Assembly: GCA_018823285.1 (NCBI GenBank) | Contig: JAHJIQ010000042.1 | Coordinates: 60,315 to 124,314 of the forward strand | Reading direction: 5' to 3' | Length of the DNA stretch: 64,000 bases | DNA from: Pseudomonadota bacterium | GTDB lineage: Bacteria > Desulfobacterota > Desulfobulbia > Desulfobulbales > JAGXFP01 | Shown here: piece after piece, positions 27,473-38,406 of the stretch | Position numbering within the stretch: position 1 is the first letter of the stretch | Layout: the number at the start of each line of letters is the position of its first letter | Notes under the pieces: generated by a model | What the model was told of the DNA's origin: nothing | Database searches by the model: none | The model's input: only the letters and a program-made list of their open reading frames with translations | Made by a program: the position numbers and the translations under genes

Positions 27473-27588
27473 AAGCGCTCCTTACAGACAGGTTGTCGAG
27501 ATGATCTGAGAGGAAATTCGGTCAGATAGCAGCAATCTGTCTGATATTATTAGCCCTTTTTGGAAATTGTGGCAACCGTTGAGCGAAA

Positions 27589-27630
27589 ATAAAAAAGCAG
27601 ACCCCCTGGTTGGCGTCTGCTTTTTTTTTA
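27589..27630 (-). terminator. Terminator of the aldolase gene
   Basis: AAAAAAGCAGAC and GTCTGCTTTTTTTT form a stem around a 12-base loop, with runs of A and T on both sides, so it can work on either strand. It lies 20 bases past the aldolase stop on the minus strand. Confidence 0.92.
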
Positions 27631-27649
27631 ACCGACAGTTCGGTGCCGG

Positions 27650-28933
27650 TCAGTCGTCAAAGTTGCCGGCCGGGCCCTTGTCGGTATCAAGGGTGGCGGC
27701 CATCCGGGCAATCTTGTCACCGGTCCAGTCGGCTGGATTCTCGGTTCTTTCCGCTTTATGCCCGGGATCGTAGCTGCCTGATTTGAGAATAGTCTCAATG
27801 GCTATCGGAGCGGATCCTTCGGCGTTAAAAACATTGACGAGCATGTTGTAGACAAAATCACAAACCCGACCGGCCATCCGGTCGCGGATGCTTTTGGGCT
27901 GCCCGAGGATCTTGTTTTCAAAAGGCAGGTTCAGGTTTTTGTAATTGCCCCCTTTCCAGCCGTTTTTGGTGGCGTATTCCACCATTTCCTGCCAGAGAAC
28001 CTCGGTGACCCCTTCGGTTTTCACTTTTTGGAAATTGCCGTCACCATCAAGAATGGCGTTGCCGTAATCGTTCACTTCAAGACCCCAGGAAACCATCTGC
28101 AGGGCGGTTGCCACATTGGCCTTGGTGGTTCTGGTTTTCGAGGCGATGTCACGCAGGCGGTCGGAACTGTTCCCGGAAGTGCCGTGCTGGGCGCCGGAAA
28201 CGCCATAGGGGGTCAGCACTTTATGGATGGAGGCGGTCAGTTCGACCTGGATGCCCTGGCCGCTGGCTTCGATACCGTGAGTGGTGCCGTTGTTTAGGGC
28301 AATCCAGTCGGGGAAGATATCGTGGGCATTCAACCCTCTGATCAGGAACAGGGCTTCGTCTGCAGAAGAGAGTCCGTCGCTGCCTTTGATCTCGCCGATT
28401 TCGGTTTCAAGACCTGCCCAGGCGGGAACGAATTGTTTCAGGGCCAGATTGGCCAGAAGGTTCTTGTCGTCCGGCATATGGGAGGCGTCGATGGCAATGG
28501 AGGTGATCCCGGCTTCAAACATGGTGGGGATTTCTACCTTGGCATATTCGAGGTCGCTTTCCTTTTTGATCCCGTAATGATCGGCGTGGATGGCCACCGG
28601 CACCGTGATCCCGAGTTCATTGCAGAAAGCATCCACCTGGCGGGCCATATTCCAGTAATTGGTAGGGCAGTAAGCCTTGGCGCCACCTTCGGAACGGGCG
28701 ATCTCGATGATAATCGCGGCATCGGCTTTCTGGGCGGCCATCAGTGCGCCGCGGATCACCAGGCTGCTCCGGCCATTGGCGGCAATGGTCATTGCCTTGC
28801 CCTTGGCGAGAAGCGCCCGGTCGATAAATTTACCGCTGACCAGAAGAGCTTTCGAGTTCGGGAAAAGTTTTACAATATTGGGTGGTCTTCCTGTTTCAAT
28901 GGCCTTCAGGAAGTCTGCGGAGTAGCCGGACAT
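27650..28933 (-). CDS. fba: Class II fructose-bisphosphate aldolase
   Basis: About 427 residues beginning MSGYSADFLKAIETG. The ATG at 28933 is chosen because AAGGGAG lies about seven bases ahead; an upstream ATG at 28963 adds ten unlikely residues. Zinc-site motifs are visible: VAIHADHYG near 121, the acidic ETEIGEIKG, NNGTTHG near 227 and SGAQHGTSGNSSDR. It is longer than the 340-residue classical enzyme and belongs to the long class II type. It should cleave or form fructose 1,6-bisphosphate in glycolysis or gluconeogenesis. A related ketose-bisphosphate substrate is not excluded. Confidence 0.8.
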   Translation of the reverse strand: MSGYSADFLKAIETGRPPNIVKLFPNSKALLVSGKFIDRALLAKGKAMTIAANGRSSLVIRGALMAAQKADAAIIIEIARSEGGAKAYCPTNYWNMARQVDAFCNELGITVPVAIHADHYGIKKESDLEYAKVEIPTMFEAGITSIAIDASHMPDDKNLLANLALKQFVPAWAGLETEIGEIKGSDGLSSADEALFLIRGLNAHDIFPDWIALNNGTTHGIEASGQGIQVELTASIHKVLTPYGVSGAQHGTSGNSSDRLRDIASKTRTTKANVATALQMVSWGLEVNDYGNAILDGDGNFQKVKTEGVTEVLWQEMVEYATKNGWKGGNYKNLNLPFENKILGQPKSIRDRMAGRVCDFVYNMLVNVFNAEGSAPIAIETILKSGSYDPGHKAERTENPADWTGDKIARMAATLDTDKGPAGNFDD

Positions 28934-29241
28934 AATAATCTCCCTTAAAAAATTACGGATCAAAAACAGTTATCGGTTAATGAATTTGCAACATGTGTTA
29001 AACTCTTCTACCCAAATGTGCAGATGTTGTAAACTGCCCTTGGAATTTATCAATAGTTGATCCCGGTAGGCCTTAACCGGCCCTGAGTGGATAAAGAAAT
29101 CTGTTCTAAATGTATCGGCGGTTCTGTAAACTTGTGAACATAATAGAACGATTCTACTACATCGGCAGGTCTGGAAAAAATAAAAAATAGTTATCGCATG
29201 CAGATATTATTCTGAGTCGAAGCAAAAGATGGAGAAACAAT
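28934..29241. promoter_or_regulatory. Divergent control region between aldolase and reductase genes
   Basis: This 308-base gap feeds both divergent genes. It is AT-rich and holds an imperfect direct repeat of about 22 bases (29104-29125, TTCTAAATGTATCGGCGGTT; 29152-29173, TTCTACTACATCGGCAGGTC), spaced 48 bases apart and close to the plus-strand gene. That would suit an operator. No sigma-54 or strong sigma-70 site is obvious. Confidence 0.35.
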
Positions 29242-30237
29242 ATGACGGGTGAGCGTTTCAGGGCTCTGGTGGTCAGGGAAAACCAGGAAGGGGTTTTTAC
29301 GAGAGGCGTTGAAGAGAGAAGTGTTGATGATCTGCCGCCGGGCGAGGTGCTGGTCCGAGTGATGTATTCTTCCCTCAATTACAAGGATGGCTTGTCTGCT
29401 TCGGGGAACAGGGGGGTCACCAGGAGATACCCTCATACCCCCGGGGTCGATGCGGCAGGAATTGTTGCAGAATGTGTCGGCGGAGAGTTTCGTCCCGGGG
29501 ATGAGGTTGTCGTTTCCTGTTATGATCTCGGGATGAACACCTCCGGCGGGTTTGGCCAGTATATCAGGGTGCCTGCCGGGTGGGTGATGAAGCTCCCGGA
29601 CGGTTTGAGCCTTAAAGAAAGCATGATTTACGGAACCGGCGGTTTTACGGCCGCCCACTCGGTATGGCGTCTGATTCAGGGCGGGGTAAAGCCTGAACAT
29701 GGAAAGGTTCTGGTGACTGGAGCTACCGGCGGGGTCGGGATATTCAGTGTCGGGATTCTGGCTAAGGCAGGGTATGAAGTAACGGCGGTGACCGGCAAGG
29801 AGTCGGCGGTCCCGTTCCTGAAAGAGCGGGGTGCGGCGGCAGTCATCACCAGGGAGGAGGCGACGGACCGGAGCGGCCGGATGATCCTGAAAGGGCGCTG
29901 GAGTGGGGTGGTCGATACCGTGGGCGGCGAGCTTTTGTCAACGGCATTACGGTCGGTCAGATACGGTGGGGTGGTTACCTGTTGCGGCAATGTGGCGGGG
30001 CCTGAGTTTTCGGCGAATGTCTTTCCCTTTATCCTGCGGGGGATCTCGCTGCTCGGCATCGATTCAGCGGAATGTCCGATGGCGTTGCGGAAAGAGATCT
30101 GGCAGAAGATCGGTTCGGACTGGAAACTGGGTAATCTGGAATCCATTTGCCGGGAAGTGGATCTTGATGGTCTTGATGATGAGATCAACAGGATCATGAA
30201 AGGCGGTATCCAGGGCAGGGTGGTTGTTAGAATATGA
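29242..30237 (+). CDS. YhdH/YhfP-family quinone oxidoreductase (acryloyl-CoA reductase-like)
   Basis: 331 residues of the zinc-free MDR family. MTGERFRALVVRENQEGV, SLNYKDGLSASG near 45, PGVDAAGIV, and the Rossmann dinucleotide motif VTGATGGVGIFSVGILAKAG near 155, then VDTVGGELL, CGNVAG and FILRGISLLGIDS typical of YhdH/AcuI proteins. These use NADPH to reduce an activated double bond; AcuI acts on acryloyl-CoA. Substrate is inferred from family only. The gene is not in an operon with the aldolase, which is divergent. Confidence 0.88.
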   Translation: MTGERFRALVVRENQEGVFTRGVEERSVDDLPPGEVLVRVMYSSLNYKDGLSASGNRGVTRRYPHTPGVDAAGIVAECVGGEFRPGDEVVVSCYDLGMNTSGGFGQYIRVPAGWVMKLPDGLSLKESMIYGTGGFTAAHSVWRLIQGGVKPEHGKVLVTGATGGVGIFSVGILAKAGYEVTAVTGKESAVPFLKERGAAAVITREEATDRSGRMILKGRWSGVVDTVGGELLSTALRSVRYGGVVTCCGNVAGPEFSANVFPFILRGISLLGIDSAECPMALRKEIWQKIGSDWKLGNLESICREVDLDGLDDEINRIMKGGIQGRVVVRI

Positions 30238-30275
30238 GGAGAGGGAGTGATCAATAATTCAGCGAGGGAATAATT

Positions 30276-30668
30276 ATGGAAGATATTATTCTGTTTGTAG
30301 ATGATGACGAGAAGATTCTGGCGGCCATGAGGCGGGAGTTGATGGATGAGGATTTAACGGCGCTCACAGCCGGTTCGGCGAGCGAGGCTTTGGAAGTATT
30401 GGCCAGAATGCCATGCAAGGTTATTGTCGCCGATGTGAAAATGCCGGGGACCAACGGGTTCGAACTTCTTGAAATGGCAAAAGAGATCAATCCGAAGATT
30501 GTCAGGATGATTCTCTCGGGTCATGCCGATGTGGAGCTGATTCTGGCTGAGGTGAATAGAAAGGGGATCGACCGCTATATTGTCAAGCCATGGGATCCGG
30601 GGATATTGAAAAAACTGCTTTGTGATGGAGTCGAACTGTATGATTTACGCCAATCCGCCGGTTCCTGA
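30276..30668 (+). CDS. Single-domain receiver, RpfG type
   Basis: 130 residues comprising one receiver: FVDDDEKILAAMRREL, phospho-Asp in VIVADVKMPGTNG near 52, MILSGHAD and Lys in YIVKPWDPG. Its style matches the receivers at 8364, 9722 and 10655 but no output domain follows. It ends 26 bases before the dNTPase-like gene. It may feed another protein in a phosphorelay. Partner unknown. Confidence 0.9.
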   Translation: MEDIILFVDDDEKILAAMRRELMDEDLTALTAGSASEALEVLARMPCKVIVADVKMPGTNGFELLEMAKEINPKIVRMILSGHADVELILAEVNRKGIDRYIVKPWDPGILKKLLCDGVELYDLRQSAGS

Positions 30669-30694
30669 TCGAGGACCTCTTCTTAACTTTGAAC

Positions 30695-31885
30695 ATGATT
30701 GATTTCACTCCTGATCATGAGCTTGCCGCTCTCCGTGATATTCTTGATGAACAGGAATCGGTTCGACTGCACCCTTTTGCCACCTTGAGCCGGGATTCCA
30801 TCCGACGTCGTCCCGAAGAAAAGGCGGGGCATCGCCAGTCATTCTCGCTTGACTGCGACCGGATCCTCCACTCCAGGGCCTATACCAGATATATCGACAA
30901 GACCCAGGTCTTTTCGCTGGTCACCAACGATCATATCTCGCACCGGGTTCTGCATGTGCAGCTGGTTTCCAAGATCGCCCGGACGGTTGGCCGCTTCCTT
31001 GGTCTGAATGAGGACCTGATCGAGGCCATTGCCCTGGCCCATGATCTTGGCCACCCGCCCTTCGGGCATGAAGGCGAGCGGCTCTTGTCGGACCTGTGTC
31101 TCTCCCATGGGATCCCTGAATTCCACCACAATATCCAGTCGGTGGTCTTCATGGATCGGATTGAAAAGGGCGGGCGGGGCTGGAATCTTTCTCTGCAGGT
31201 TCTGGACGGCATCCTGTTTCATGATGGCGAAACCCACAGCGATGCCCTTCGACCATATCGGACAAGGGGCTTTGAAGAAATTGACCGGATCGTCTCCCAG
31301 AAAGATGAGGTGCCGCTGACCCCGGAGCAGAGGGTGCCGATGACTCTTGAAGGGTGTGTGGTGAGGGTGTGTGACACGATCGGGTACATCGGGCGGGACA
31401 TCGAAGACGCTATCGAACTGGAACTGATTAGCCGCGAGGATATCCCTGAAGAGTGCGTCGAAGTCCTCGGGCCGACCAACGGCACCATGGTCTATCGACT
31501 GGTTGCCGATCTGATCAGAAACGGTTGCCGTGAAGACAGAGTATCCTTAAGTCCGGAAATTTCTAAAGCTCTTGCGAAACTGAAAAGGTTCAATTACGAG
31601 CGAATTTATTTAAATCCTGTTATAAAGGCCGGGTTCAATGATATTGCCTCGTGTTATCAGGCACTTTTTACGAAATATCTGGACGATGTCCGTCGGGGTG
31701 AAAAGAACACGGAGATTTACCGTGAGTTTCTTTCCGGGATGGGAGAAGAGTATCTGGACAGCTTCGGTCCTGCGGTCAAGGTCAGGGATTTTATTTCCGG
31801 CATGACCGACGAATATCTGCTGGTCAGGGCAGCCGAGCTTGGATGCCGGGTGCCGCGGAAGGTGGTCAGACCGGTTGCGGGTTGA
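30695..31885 (+). CDS. dGTPase-like HD-domain triphosphohydrolase
   Basis: About 396 residues. ATG at 30695 is preferred; the frame also offers TTG at 30689. The family signature HSRAYTRYIDKTQVF near 54 is followed by SHRVLHVQLVSKIARTVGR and the HD site AIALAHDLGHPPFGHEGE near 108-125, then HHNIQSVVF and the C-terminal VVRVCDTIGYIGRDIEDA with the conserved Asp. It should hydrolyse dNTPs to nucleosides and triphosphate, controlling nucleotide pools. The substrate preference is not visible. It is shorter than E. coli Dgt (505), like many bacterial homologues. Confidence 0.9.
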   Translation: MIDFTPDHELAALRDILDEQESVRLHPFATLSRDSIRRRPEEKAGHRQSFSLDCDRILHSRAYTRYIDKTQVFSLVTNDHISHRVLHVQLVSKIARTVGRFLGLNEDLIEAIALAHDLGHPPFGHEGERLLSDLCLSHGIPEFHHNIQSVVFMDRIEKGGRGWNLSLQVLDGILFHDGETHSDALRPYRTRGFEEIDRIVSQKDEVPLTPEQRVPMTLEGCVVRVCDTIGYIGRDIEDAIELELISREDIPEECVEVLGPTNGTMVYRLVADLIRNGCREDRVSLSPEISKALAKLKRFNYERIYLNPVIKAGFNDIASCYQALFTKYLDDVRRGEKNTEIYREFLSGMGEEYLDSFGPAVKVRDFISGMTDEYLLVRAAELGCRVPRKVVRPVAG

Positions 31886-31925
31886 GTGCCAGAAATGATC
31901 TGAAGTCTGGAACGATGGAAGTCTT

Positions 31926-33734
31926 ATGAAGGTCGGCAAAGTATTAAATATCACCACCCTTGACCTGACCTTGCCGGGCAGGCTCAAGAAATTCCTGCCC
32001 GGGGAAAACTCCCTGATGGTGATTATCGCCACGGCAATCGGTGTTGCGGCCGGTATTGCCAACATCGCTTTCCGGACGGTCACCGAAATCGTCCATGACA
32101 TGATTTTTGTCCCGGGCCACGCCCTGGCAACCCTTGGCGGCTGGCACATTCTGCTTCTGCCACTGGTGCCGATGGCCGGGATGGTCCTGCTGATTCCTCT
32201 TTCCCTGATGTATCCCGGCAAGGTCAATGGCTATGGATTCCCGAAGTTCCTGCGCAAGGTGAATCTTGAGGGCGGGATCATCAAGTTCAGAACCATCGTT
32301 GTCAAAATTCTTTCCACCGCCCTCACTATCGGCAGCGGAGGCTCGGCGGGAGTCGAAGGGCCGATTGCCCAGGTCGGCGGCGCCCTTGGTTCCCAGGTGG
32401 GCCAGTTTTTCCGGATGTCCGGGGCCAGGATGAAGGTCTATATTGCCGCAGGCTGTGCCGGAGGTGTCGGCGCCATGTTCAACGCCCCCATCGCCGGGGT
32501 GTTTTTTGCCTCCGAAATAGTTCTGCTCGGCAGTTATGAAGTCTCCTCCTTTGCGGCCCTCGTGATCTCTTCGGCCATCGCGACGGTTATTTCCCGGGCC
32601 TATTACGGAGAGTCCCCCGCTTTTCCGATTCCCGACTATCATCTGATCAATCCGATGGTTGAAATCCCCCTCTATATCCTGATGGGGGTGATTATCGGTC
32701 TGATCGCGGTCTTTCATATCAGGATATTCTATGCGATCAGGGACCGCTTTGCGGAGCTGAAAATTCATCCGCAACTCAAACCGATCTTCGGCGCCTTTCT
32801 GGTTGGCTGTCTGGCGATCTTCTTTCCCCAGATCATGGGTGACGGCTACCATTATATTGAAAGTGTCCTGTTTGGAAACGGGGTGGTCTGGGTGATGGTT
32901 GCCCTGATCTTCATGAAGATCGTCGCCACCGCCATTACCCTCGGTTCAGGAGGGGCCGGAGGGGTTTTTGCCCCGGCGCTGTTTATCGGAGCAGTGATCG
33001 GCGGCGCCTTCGGTGGGGTGGCCCACGAACTGCTGCCCGGACTCACGGCCAATCCGGGCGCCTACGCGGCGGTGGGGATCGGGGCATTTCTCGCTGCCTC
33101 CACCCATGCCCCGGTCACGGCAATCTTTCTTCTGTTCGAAATGACCGGCAACTATCTGATCATCATCCCGATCATGCTGACCAGTATCATCGGCACCGTG
33201 GTCGCTTCGAAGTTCAATCAAGATTCCATCGACACCGTTGATTTCAGCCGGGAAGGCATTGACATCCACGAGGGGATGGAGATGGCGATCATGAAATCGA
33301 TCAAGGTCGGCGCGGAAATCACCGAAGATGTGGATTTTATCAGTGAAAAAGCCAATATCGATCAATTGCTGGCGATTTTCCGGATGGCCGAACGCAGCTT
33401 CTATTTTCCGGTGATCGACGAGACCGGCCGGATGACCGGGATTATCTCCATGCAGGATGTGAAATGGATCCTGCACGATGAAGAGCAGCGGATGGAAGCC
33501 CTGGTGGGAAACGTCTGTTCAAAGGATGTTATTGTTCTCACCCCGGATGACAATCTCTATACCGCGATGACCCTTTTTGATCTGAAGGGGATTGAAGAGG
33601 TGCCGGTTGTCGAGGCGACCGATAACCGCTGGGTTGTCGGGATGCTGAAGCGGCGCGACGTGATCAGTCGATACAATCAGGAAGTTCTGAAACGGGGGAT
33701 CAGCGAGAAGAAATCCGCCCTGCAGTTAAAATAA
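31926..33734 (+). CDS. ClC-family chloride channel/transporter with CBS domains
   Basis: 602 residues with about ten or more hydrophobic helices. Anion-filter motifs are GSGGSAGVEGPIAQVGGALG near 138 (the gating Glu of GxEGP is present) and GSGGAGGVFAPALFIGAVIG near 342 (GxFxP). A cytoplasmic CBS pair follows at about 460-590 (FPVIDETGRMTGIISMQDV and VVGMLKRRDVISRYNQ). It moves chloride across the inner membrane, possibly with proton exchange, and the CBS pair suggests nucleotide regulation. GGAAG lies five bases before the ATG. It starts 40 bases after the HD-domain gene. Confidence 0.93.
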   Translation: MKVGKVLNITTLDLTLPGRLKKFLPGENSLMVIIATAIGVAAGIANIAFRTVTEIVHDMIFVPGHALATLGGWHILLLPLVPMAGMVLLIPLSLMYPGKVNGYGFPKFLRKVNLEGGIIKFRTIVVKILSTALTIGSGGSAGVEGPIAQVGGALGSQVGQFFRMSGARMKVYIAAGCAGGVGAMFNAPIAGVFFASEIVLLGSYEVSSFAALVISSAIATVISRAYYGESPAFPIPDYHLINPMVEIPLYILMGVIIGLIAVFHIRIFYAIRDRFAELKIHPQLKPIFGAFLVGCLAIFFPQIMGDGYHYIESVLFGNGVVWVMVALIFMKIVATAITLGSGGAGGVFAPALFIGAVIGGAFGGVAHELLPGLTANPGAYAAVGIGAFLAASTHAPVTAIFLLFEMTGNYLIIIPIMLTSIIGTVVASKFNQDSIDTVDFSREGIDIHEGMEMAIMKSIKVGAEITEDVDFISEKANIDQLLAIFRMAERSFYFPVIDETGRMTGIISMQDVKWILHDEEQRMEALVGNVCSKDVIVLTPDDNLYTAMTLFDLKGIEEVPVVEATDNRWVVGMLKRRDVISRYNQEVLKRGISEKKSALQLK

Positions 33735-33826
33735 AAGATGTGCGCGCAAGGTTGGTTTTTTATCTAATGATTTCAAGCAGTTGTCAAAAAAACTTGACAG
33801 CCGGGAAGCGATGGGCGAGTCTTCTT

Positions 33827-33938
33827 CACTCTTCACTCTTCACTCTTCACTCTTCACTCTTCACTCTTCACTCTTCACTCTTCACTCTTCACTCTTCACT
33901 CTTCACTCTTCACTCTTCACTCTTCACTCTTCACTCTT
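33827..33938 (+). repeat. Perfect heptanucleotide tandem repeat (CACTCTT)16
   Basis: Sixteen identical CACTCTT units with no mismatch, ending five bases before the stop codon (TCA on the plus strand, 33943-33945) of the minus-strand HD-GYP gene. Such purity implies recent expansion or active copy-number change. Reading frames across it produce only repetitive peptides and are not genes. Confidence 0.98.
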
Positions 33939-33942
33939 CACT

Positions 33943-34863
33943 TCAATGACAACAATCCATCTGTAAAAATACGTCCACCACTTCGGGGTCAAAATGGGTG
34001 CCGGAGCGTGACCGGATATGTTTCCGGGCTTTTTCCTTCGACCAGGGCTCGTGATAGCGCCTTTCACTGACCAGGGCGTCCCAGGTGTCTACCAGCGAGA
34101 ATATTCTGGCCGCCAGTGGAATCTCCTTGCCTTTCAGGCCCCTCGGGTAGCCGGTGCCGTCCCATCGTTCATGATGGCAATAGGGGATGTCCAGGGCCGG
34201 TTTCAGGTATTCGATCTTTGAGAGCATCTCGTAGGCATACAGGGGGTGCTTGTGCATCTGCGCAAGTTCTTCACCGGTCAGCTCACCTTCTTTCAGCAGC
34301 ACCGTGTCGGGTACCGCCATCTTGCCGATGTCGTGGAGCAGGGCGCCGCGGGTGACATGAACAAGCTCCTCCTCGGTCATCCCGAATTCTATACAGATAT
34401 CAACCGTCATTCTGACCACCCTTTTGCTGTGACCTTCTGTTTCCCGATCCCGCAGTTCAAGAGCGTGTCCCCAGCCCTCGATGGTTGTGTCATAAGCTTT
34501 GGTCAGTTCAAGGTTGCTCTGCTCAAGTTCAAGATTGATTTTTTTCAATTGCCGTTCGTTTTCGGCAATCTGACTCAGGGAGTGGAGAGTAATCCGGGTG
34601 ATCACAAAGACAAAGAGGCCGCCGCCGAAAAATACGGCGGAAGTAAGCACCTCAAGGGGGAAATCGGCGTGAAAGATCTGGATTGCCAGAAAAAGAAGAT
34701 AGCCGATCAGAAAAGATCCCATCAGAACAGAGATCAGCTGCCATTTAACGACTATTTTTTTAGGGATATCATCAACGGAACGTAACTGGATGACGAGAGC
34801 TGCGCCGAGAAAAAGGCTGCCGACGACGACAGCTGATATGATCAGGAATGACAACGGGTTCAT
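33943..34863 (-). CDS. Membrane-anchored HD-GYP domain protein
   Basis: 306 residues. Two N-terminal membrane helices (FLIISAVVVGSLFLGAALVI; VLMGSFLIGYLLFLAIQIF and VLTSAVFFGGGLFVFVIT) and a coiled coil (about 95-130) precede an HD-GYP domain (about 135-300): LLHDIGKMAVPDTVL near 181, MHKHPLYAYEML, YCHHERWDGTGYPRGLKG near 228, and FSLVDTWDALVSERRY. All catalytic residues appear present, so cyclic-di-GMP hydrolysis at the membrane is likely. No receiver is attached; control may come through the membrane part. The 3' end abuts the heptamer array. Confidence 0.92.
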   Translation of the reverse strand: MNPLSFLIISAVVVGSLFLGAALVIQLRSVDDIPKKIVVKWQLISVLMGSFLIGYLLFLAIQIFHADFPLEVLTSAVFFGGGLFVFVITRITLHSLSQIAENERQLKKINLELEQSNLELTKAYDTTIEGWGHALELRDRETEGHSKRVVRMTVDICIEFGMTEEELVHVTRGALLHDIGKMAVPDTVLLKEGELTGEELAQMHKHPLYAYEMLSKIEYLKPALDIPYCHHERWDGTGYPRGLKGKEIPLAARIFSLVDTWDALVSERRYHEPWSKEKARKHIRSRSGTHFDPEVVDVFLQMDCCH

Positions 34864-34907
34864 GATGGTTTTTTTTACTCTTTATGGGACAGAGTTGCCA
34901 CTATGGA

Positions 34908-34955
34908 AAGCAAAAAAAAAAAGCCCGGACCATGTTGATCCGGGCATTTTTTGTT
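34908..34955 (-). terminator. Terminator of ilvC
   Basis: GCCCGGA and TCCGGGC pair around a short loop, with twelve or more A on one side and TTTTTT on the other, so the minus-strand transcript has hairpin plus U run about 20 bases after the ilvC stop. It also separates ilvC from the HD-GYP gene. Confidence 0.9.
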
Positions 34956-34972
34956 AATTGTGAATTGAAATC

Positions 34973-36804
<1,832 letters not shown>

Positions 36805-37668
36805 ATGGTTGGAAAAATTATGATCTTTCTCTGCTGTCTTCTTCCGGCCCCGATGATTGCTTCCGCCAGCGTCGTCTCATTTGAAGAAAGATATGTCTAT
36901 GATGCCGGCGAGGCAGACAGCAAGCTCACCTGTCGGGCCATATCTCTTCTTGAGGTCAAAAAGCTCCTTCTGGAAAGACTCGGCACCTATGTGCAGAGCA
37001 ACACCGAAGTGGTCAACCTGCAGCTTACCAGGGACGAGGTGACAACCTTAAGCGCCGGAGTGGTGAAGACCGAGATCATTGATGAAAAATGGGACGGCAT
37101 GAGCTATTCGCTCACCGCCCGGGTCGAGGTCGATCCTGACTCGGTGGCAAGGATGATCAGCGAACTGATCAAAAGTGACGAGGGCGGGGAAAAGATTAAA
37201 CAGCTGGAAAGCATGAACAACGAAGCCGTCAGCAGGATTGAGGACCTGAAGCAGCAGATGGCTGCAGCTCAGAATGACCTGATCGCCATCAACCGTGACT
37301 ACCGGCAGGCGGCTAAAGTAATCGATTCGCTCGGCGCCTTTGAAAAAGGCATGGACCAGATGCGGGAAGAGAAGTTTGGCGAGGCTGCTGAAAGTTTCAG
37401 CAAGGCCATAGAGATGGACCCGCGCTATAATAACTACCTGATGCGGGGGAAGGCATACCGCTCGAGCAGGAAATTTGATCTGGCCCTGGCTGATTTCAAC
37501 AAAACCCTTGAATTGAAGCCGACCGCGGCTGAAGCGCTCTTCCAGAAGGGGCGCGTTTATCTGGAAATCGGGGACAAAAGAAAAGGGGTTGAATTGATCC
37601 AGGATTCCGCCAGGCAGGGGAACGGCAAGGCCAGATTGTGGTTGAAATCAAAGGGGAAAAGTTATTGA
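36805..37668 (+). CDS. Exported coiled-coil TPR protein
   Basis: 287 residues. A signal peptide (VGKIMIFLCCLLPAPMIASA, cut near residue 21-22) leads into a beta-rich domain of about 100 residues, a coiled coil (about 128-180: EKIKQLESMNNEAVSRIEDL) and two to three TPR repeats near 185-280 (FGEAAESFSKAIEMDPRY, FDLALADFNKTLELKPTA, AEALFQKGRVYLEIGDKRK). It is probably a periplasmic scaffold. It is not clearly a lipoprotein, because the signal region lacks a good lipobox. GAGGG lies ahead of the ATG. Function unknown. Confidence 0.85.
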   Translation: MVGKIMIFLCCLLPAPMIASASVVSFEERYVYDAGEADSKLTCRAISLLEVKKLLLERLGTYVQSNTEVVNLQLTRDEVTTLSAGVVKTEIIDEKWDGMSYSLTARVEVDPDSVARMISELIKSDEGGEKIKQLESMNNEAVSRIEDLKQQMAAAQNDLIAINRDYRQAAKVIDSLGAFEKGMDQMREEKFGEAAESFSKAIEMDPRYNNYLMRGKAYRSSRKFDLALADFNKTLELKPTAAEALFQKGRVYLEIGDKRKGVELIQDSARQGNGKARLWLKSKGKSY

Positions 37669-37710
37669 CGTCAATCAAGTGGTATCGGAACAAATCTGAA
37701 ATATTGCAGT

Positions 37711-37878
37711 TCAGACGGCAACTTCCTGCTGCACAAAACGGGAGTGAATTTTCTTCATCACCTTGCTGAAACATTTCGGGCAATAGGCATGGGTGATTTG
37801 TTTGCGATTGTCCGGCAGCTGTTTCTTCCAGCTTTTGCCTTTCTTGATATGGTTGCATCCGCAACACATGATTTCCAT
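37711..37878 (-). CDS. Stand-alone Cys4 mini-protein
   Basis: 55 residues, MEIMCCGCNHIKKGKSW then THAYCPKCFSKVMKKI. It is the same Cys4 module as the C-terminus of the receiver at 25731-26324 (HAYCPKC identical) but with no receiver. GGAGAA six bases before the ATG at 37878 favours this start over 37899. Two CxxC pairs suggest a zinc-binding fold. It may be a partner or a relic of a receiver-Cys4 protein. Confidence 0.75.
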   Translation of the reverse strand: MEIMCCGCNHIKKGKSWKKQLPDNRKQITHAYCPKCFSKVMKKIHSRFVQQEVAV

Positions 37879-38406
37879 AACGTTCTCCATTTTCCGCAAA
37901 TTCTCTTGATGCTCAGGGGTTCAGTTCATCCACTTTGACAACCGTTTCCTGACAACTAACTTATTATGGGAATAAAAAAAATGTCAGGTCAATATTTTTT
38001 TTTGCATGCTGAATAAAAGATTGGTGTCATCCATATCCTGGAAAATGATTTTCGGTATGAGTTCAATAGACCAGTTATACCTCTTTTTGAACCGGCAGAA
38101 CTGAAAAGGGGACATCCGTTTTTTCATGTTGGCGTGGAGGTCTGGCTGCCAAGGGACCGGGAAACAGGGTCGGGTTTGGCATTGGAAATGTTGTTAGGGG
38201 AGGTTTGTGCCAAGCGCCGGCGGTGATTGAAGCTTCCCGCGGCAGATAGCGGATAGCGTGATACTTCGGGCTAAGAGAATGAGTTTCGCCTGGCATGTTC
38301 ATATCAAGCGGGAAAGGTTGCGGGTAGTTAGCTGAAGAACCGGCCAGGAAAATTGGGATGTCCTTTCAGGAATTGTTGCAGAAATCCCCGAAAAGGTATT
38401 CGTCGG
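37879..38406. other. Gap without recognised gene
   Basis: About 530 bases. Reading frames on both strands (for example minus-strand 38075-38302) have no family resemblance, poor composition and no ribosome site. I see no repeat, tRNA or clear hairpin. It may hold the promoter of the mini-protein at 37711-37878. Confidence 0.5.

Noticed and set aside
33740..33966. Plus-strand frames encoding SLFTLHSS-type repeats
   Set aside because: They are translations of the CACTCTT array, not proteins; the unit length of seven changes frame each copy.
38075..38302. Minus-strand 75-residue frame
   Set aside because: Low-complexity Pro-rich composition, no homology signal and no ribosome site; treated as noise in a gap.
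38288..38303. TGGCATGTTCATATCA as sigma-54 promoter
   Set aside because: The -12 half is TAT rather than TTGC and no gene follows at a proper distance.
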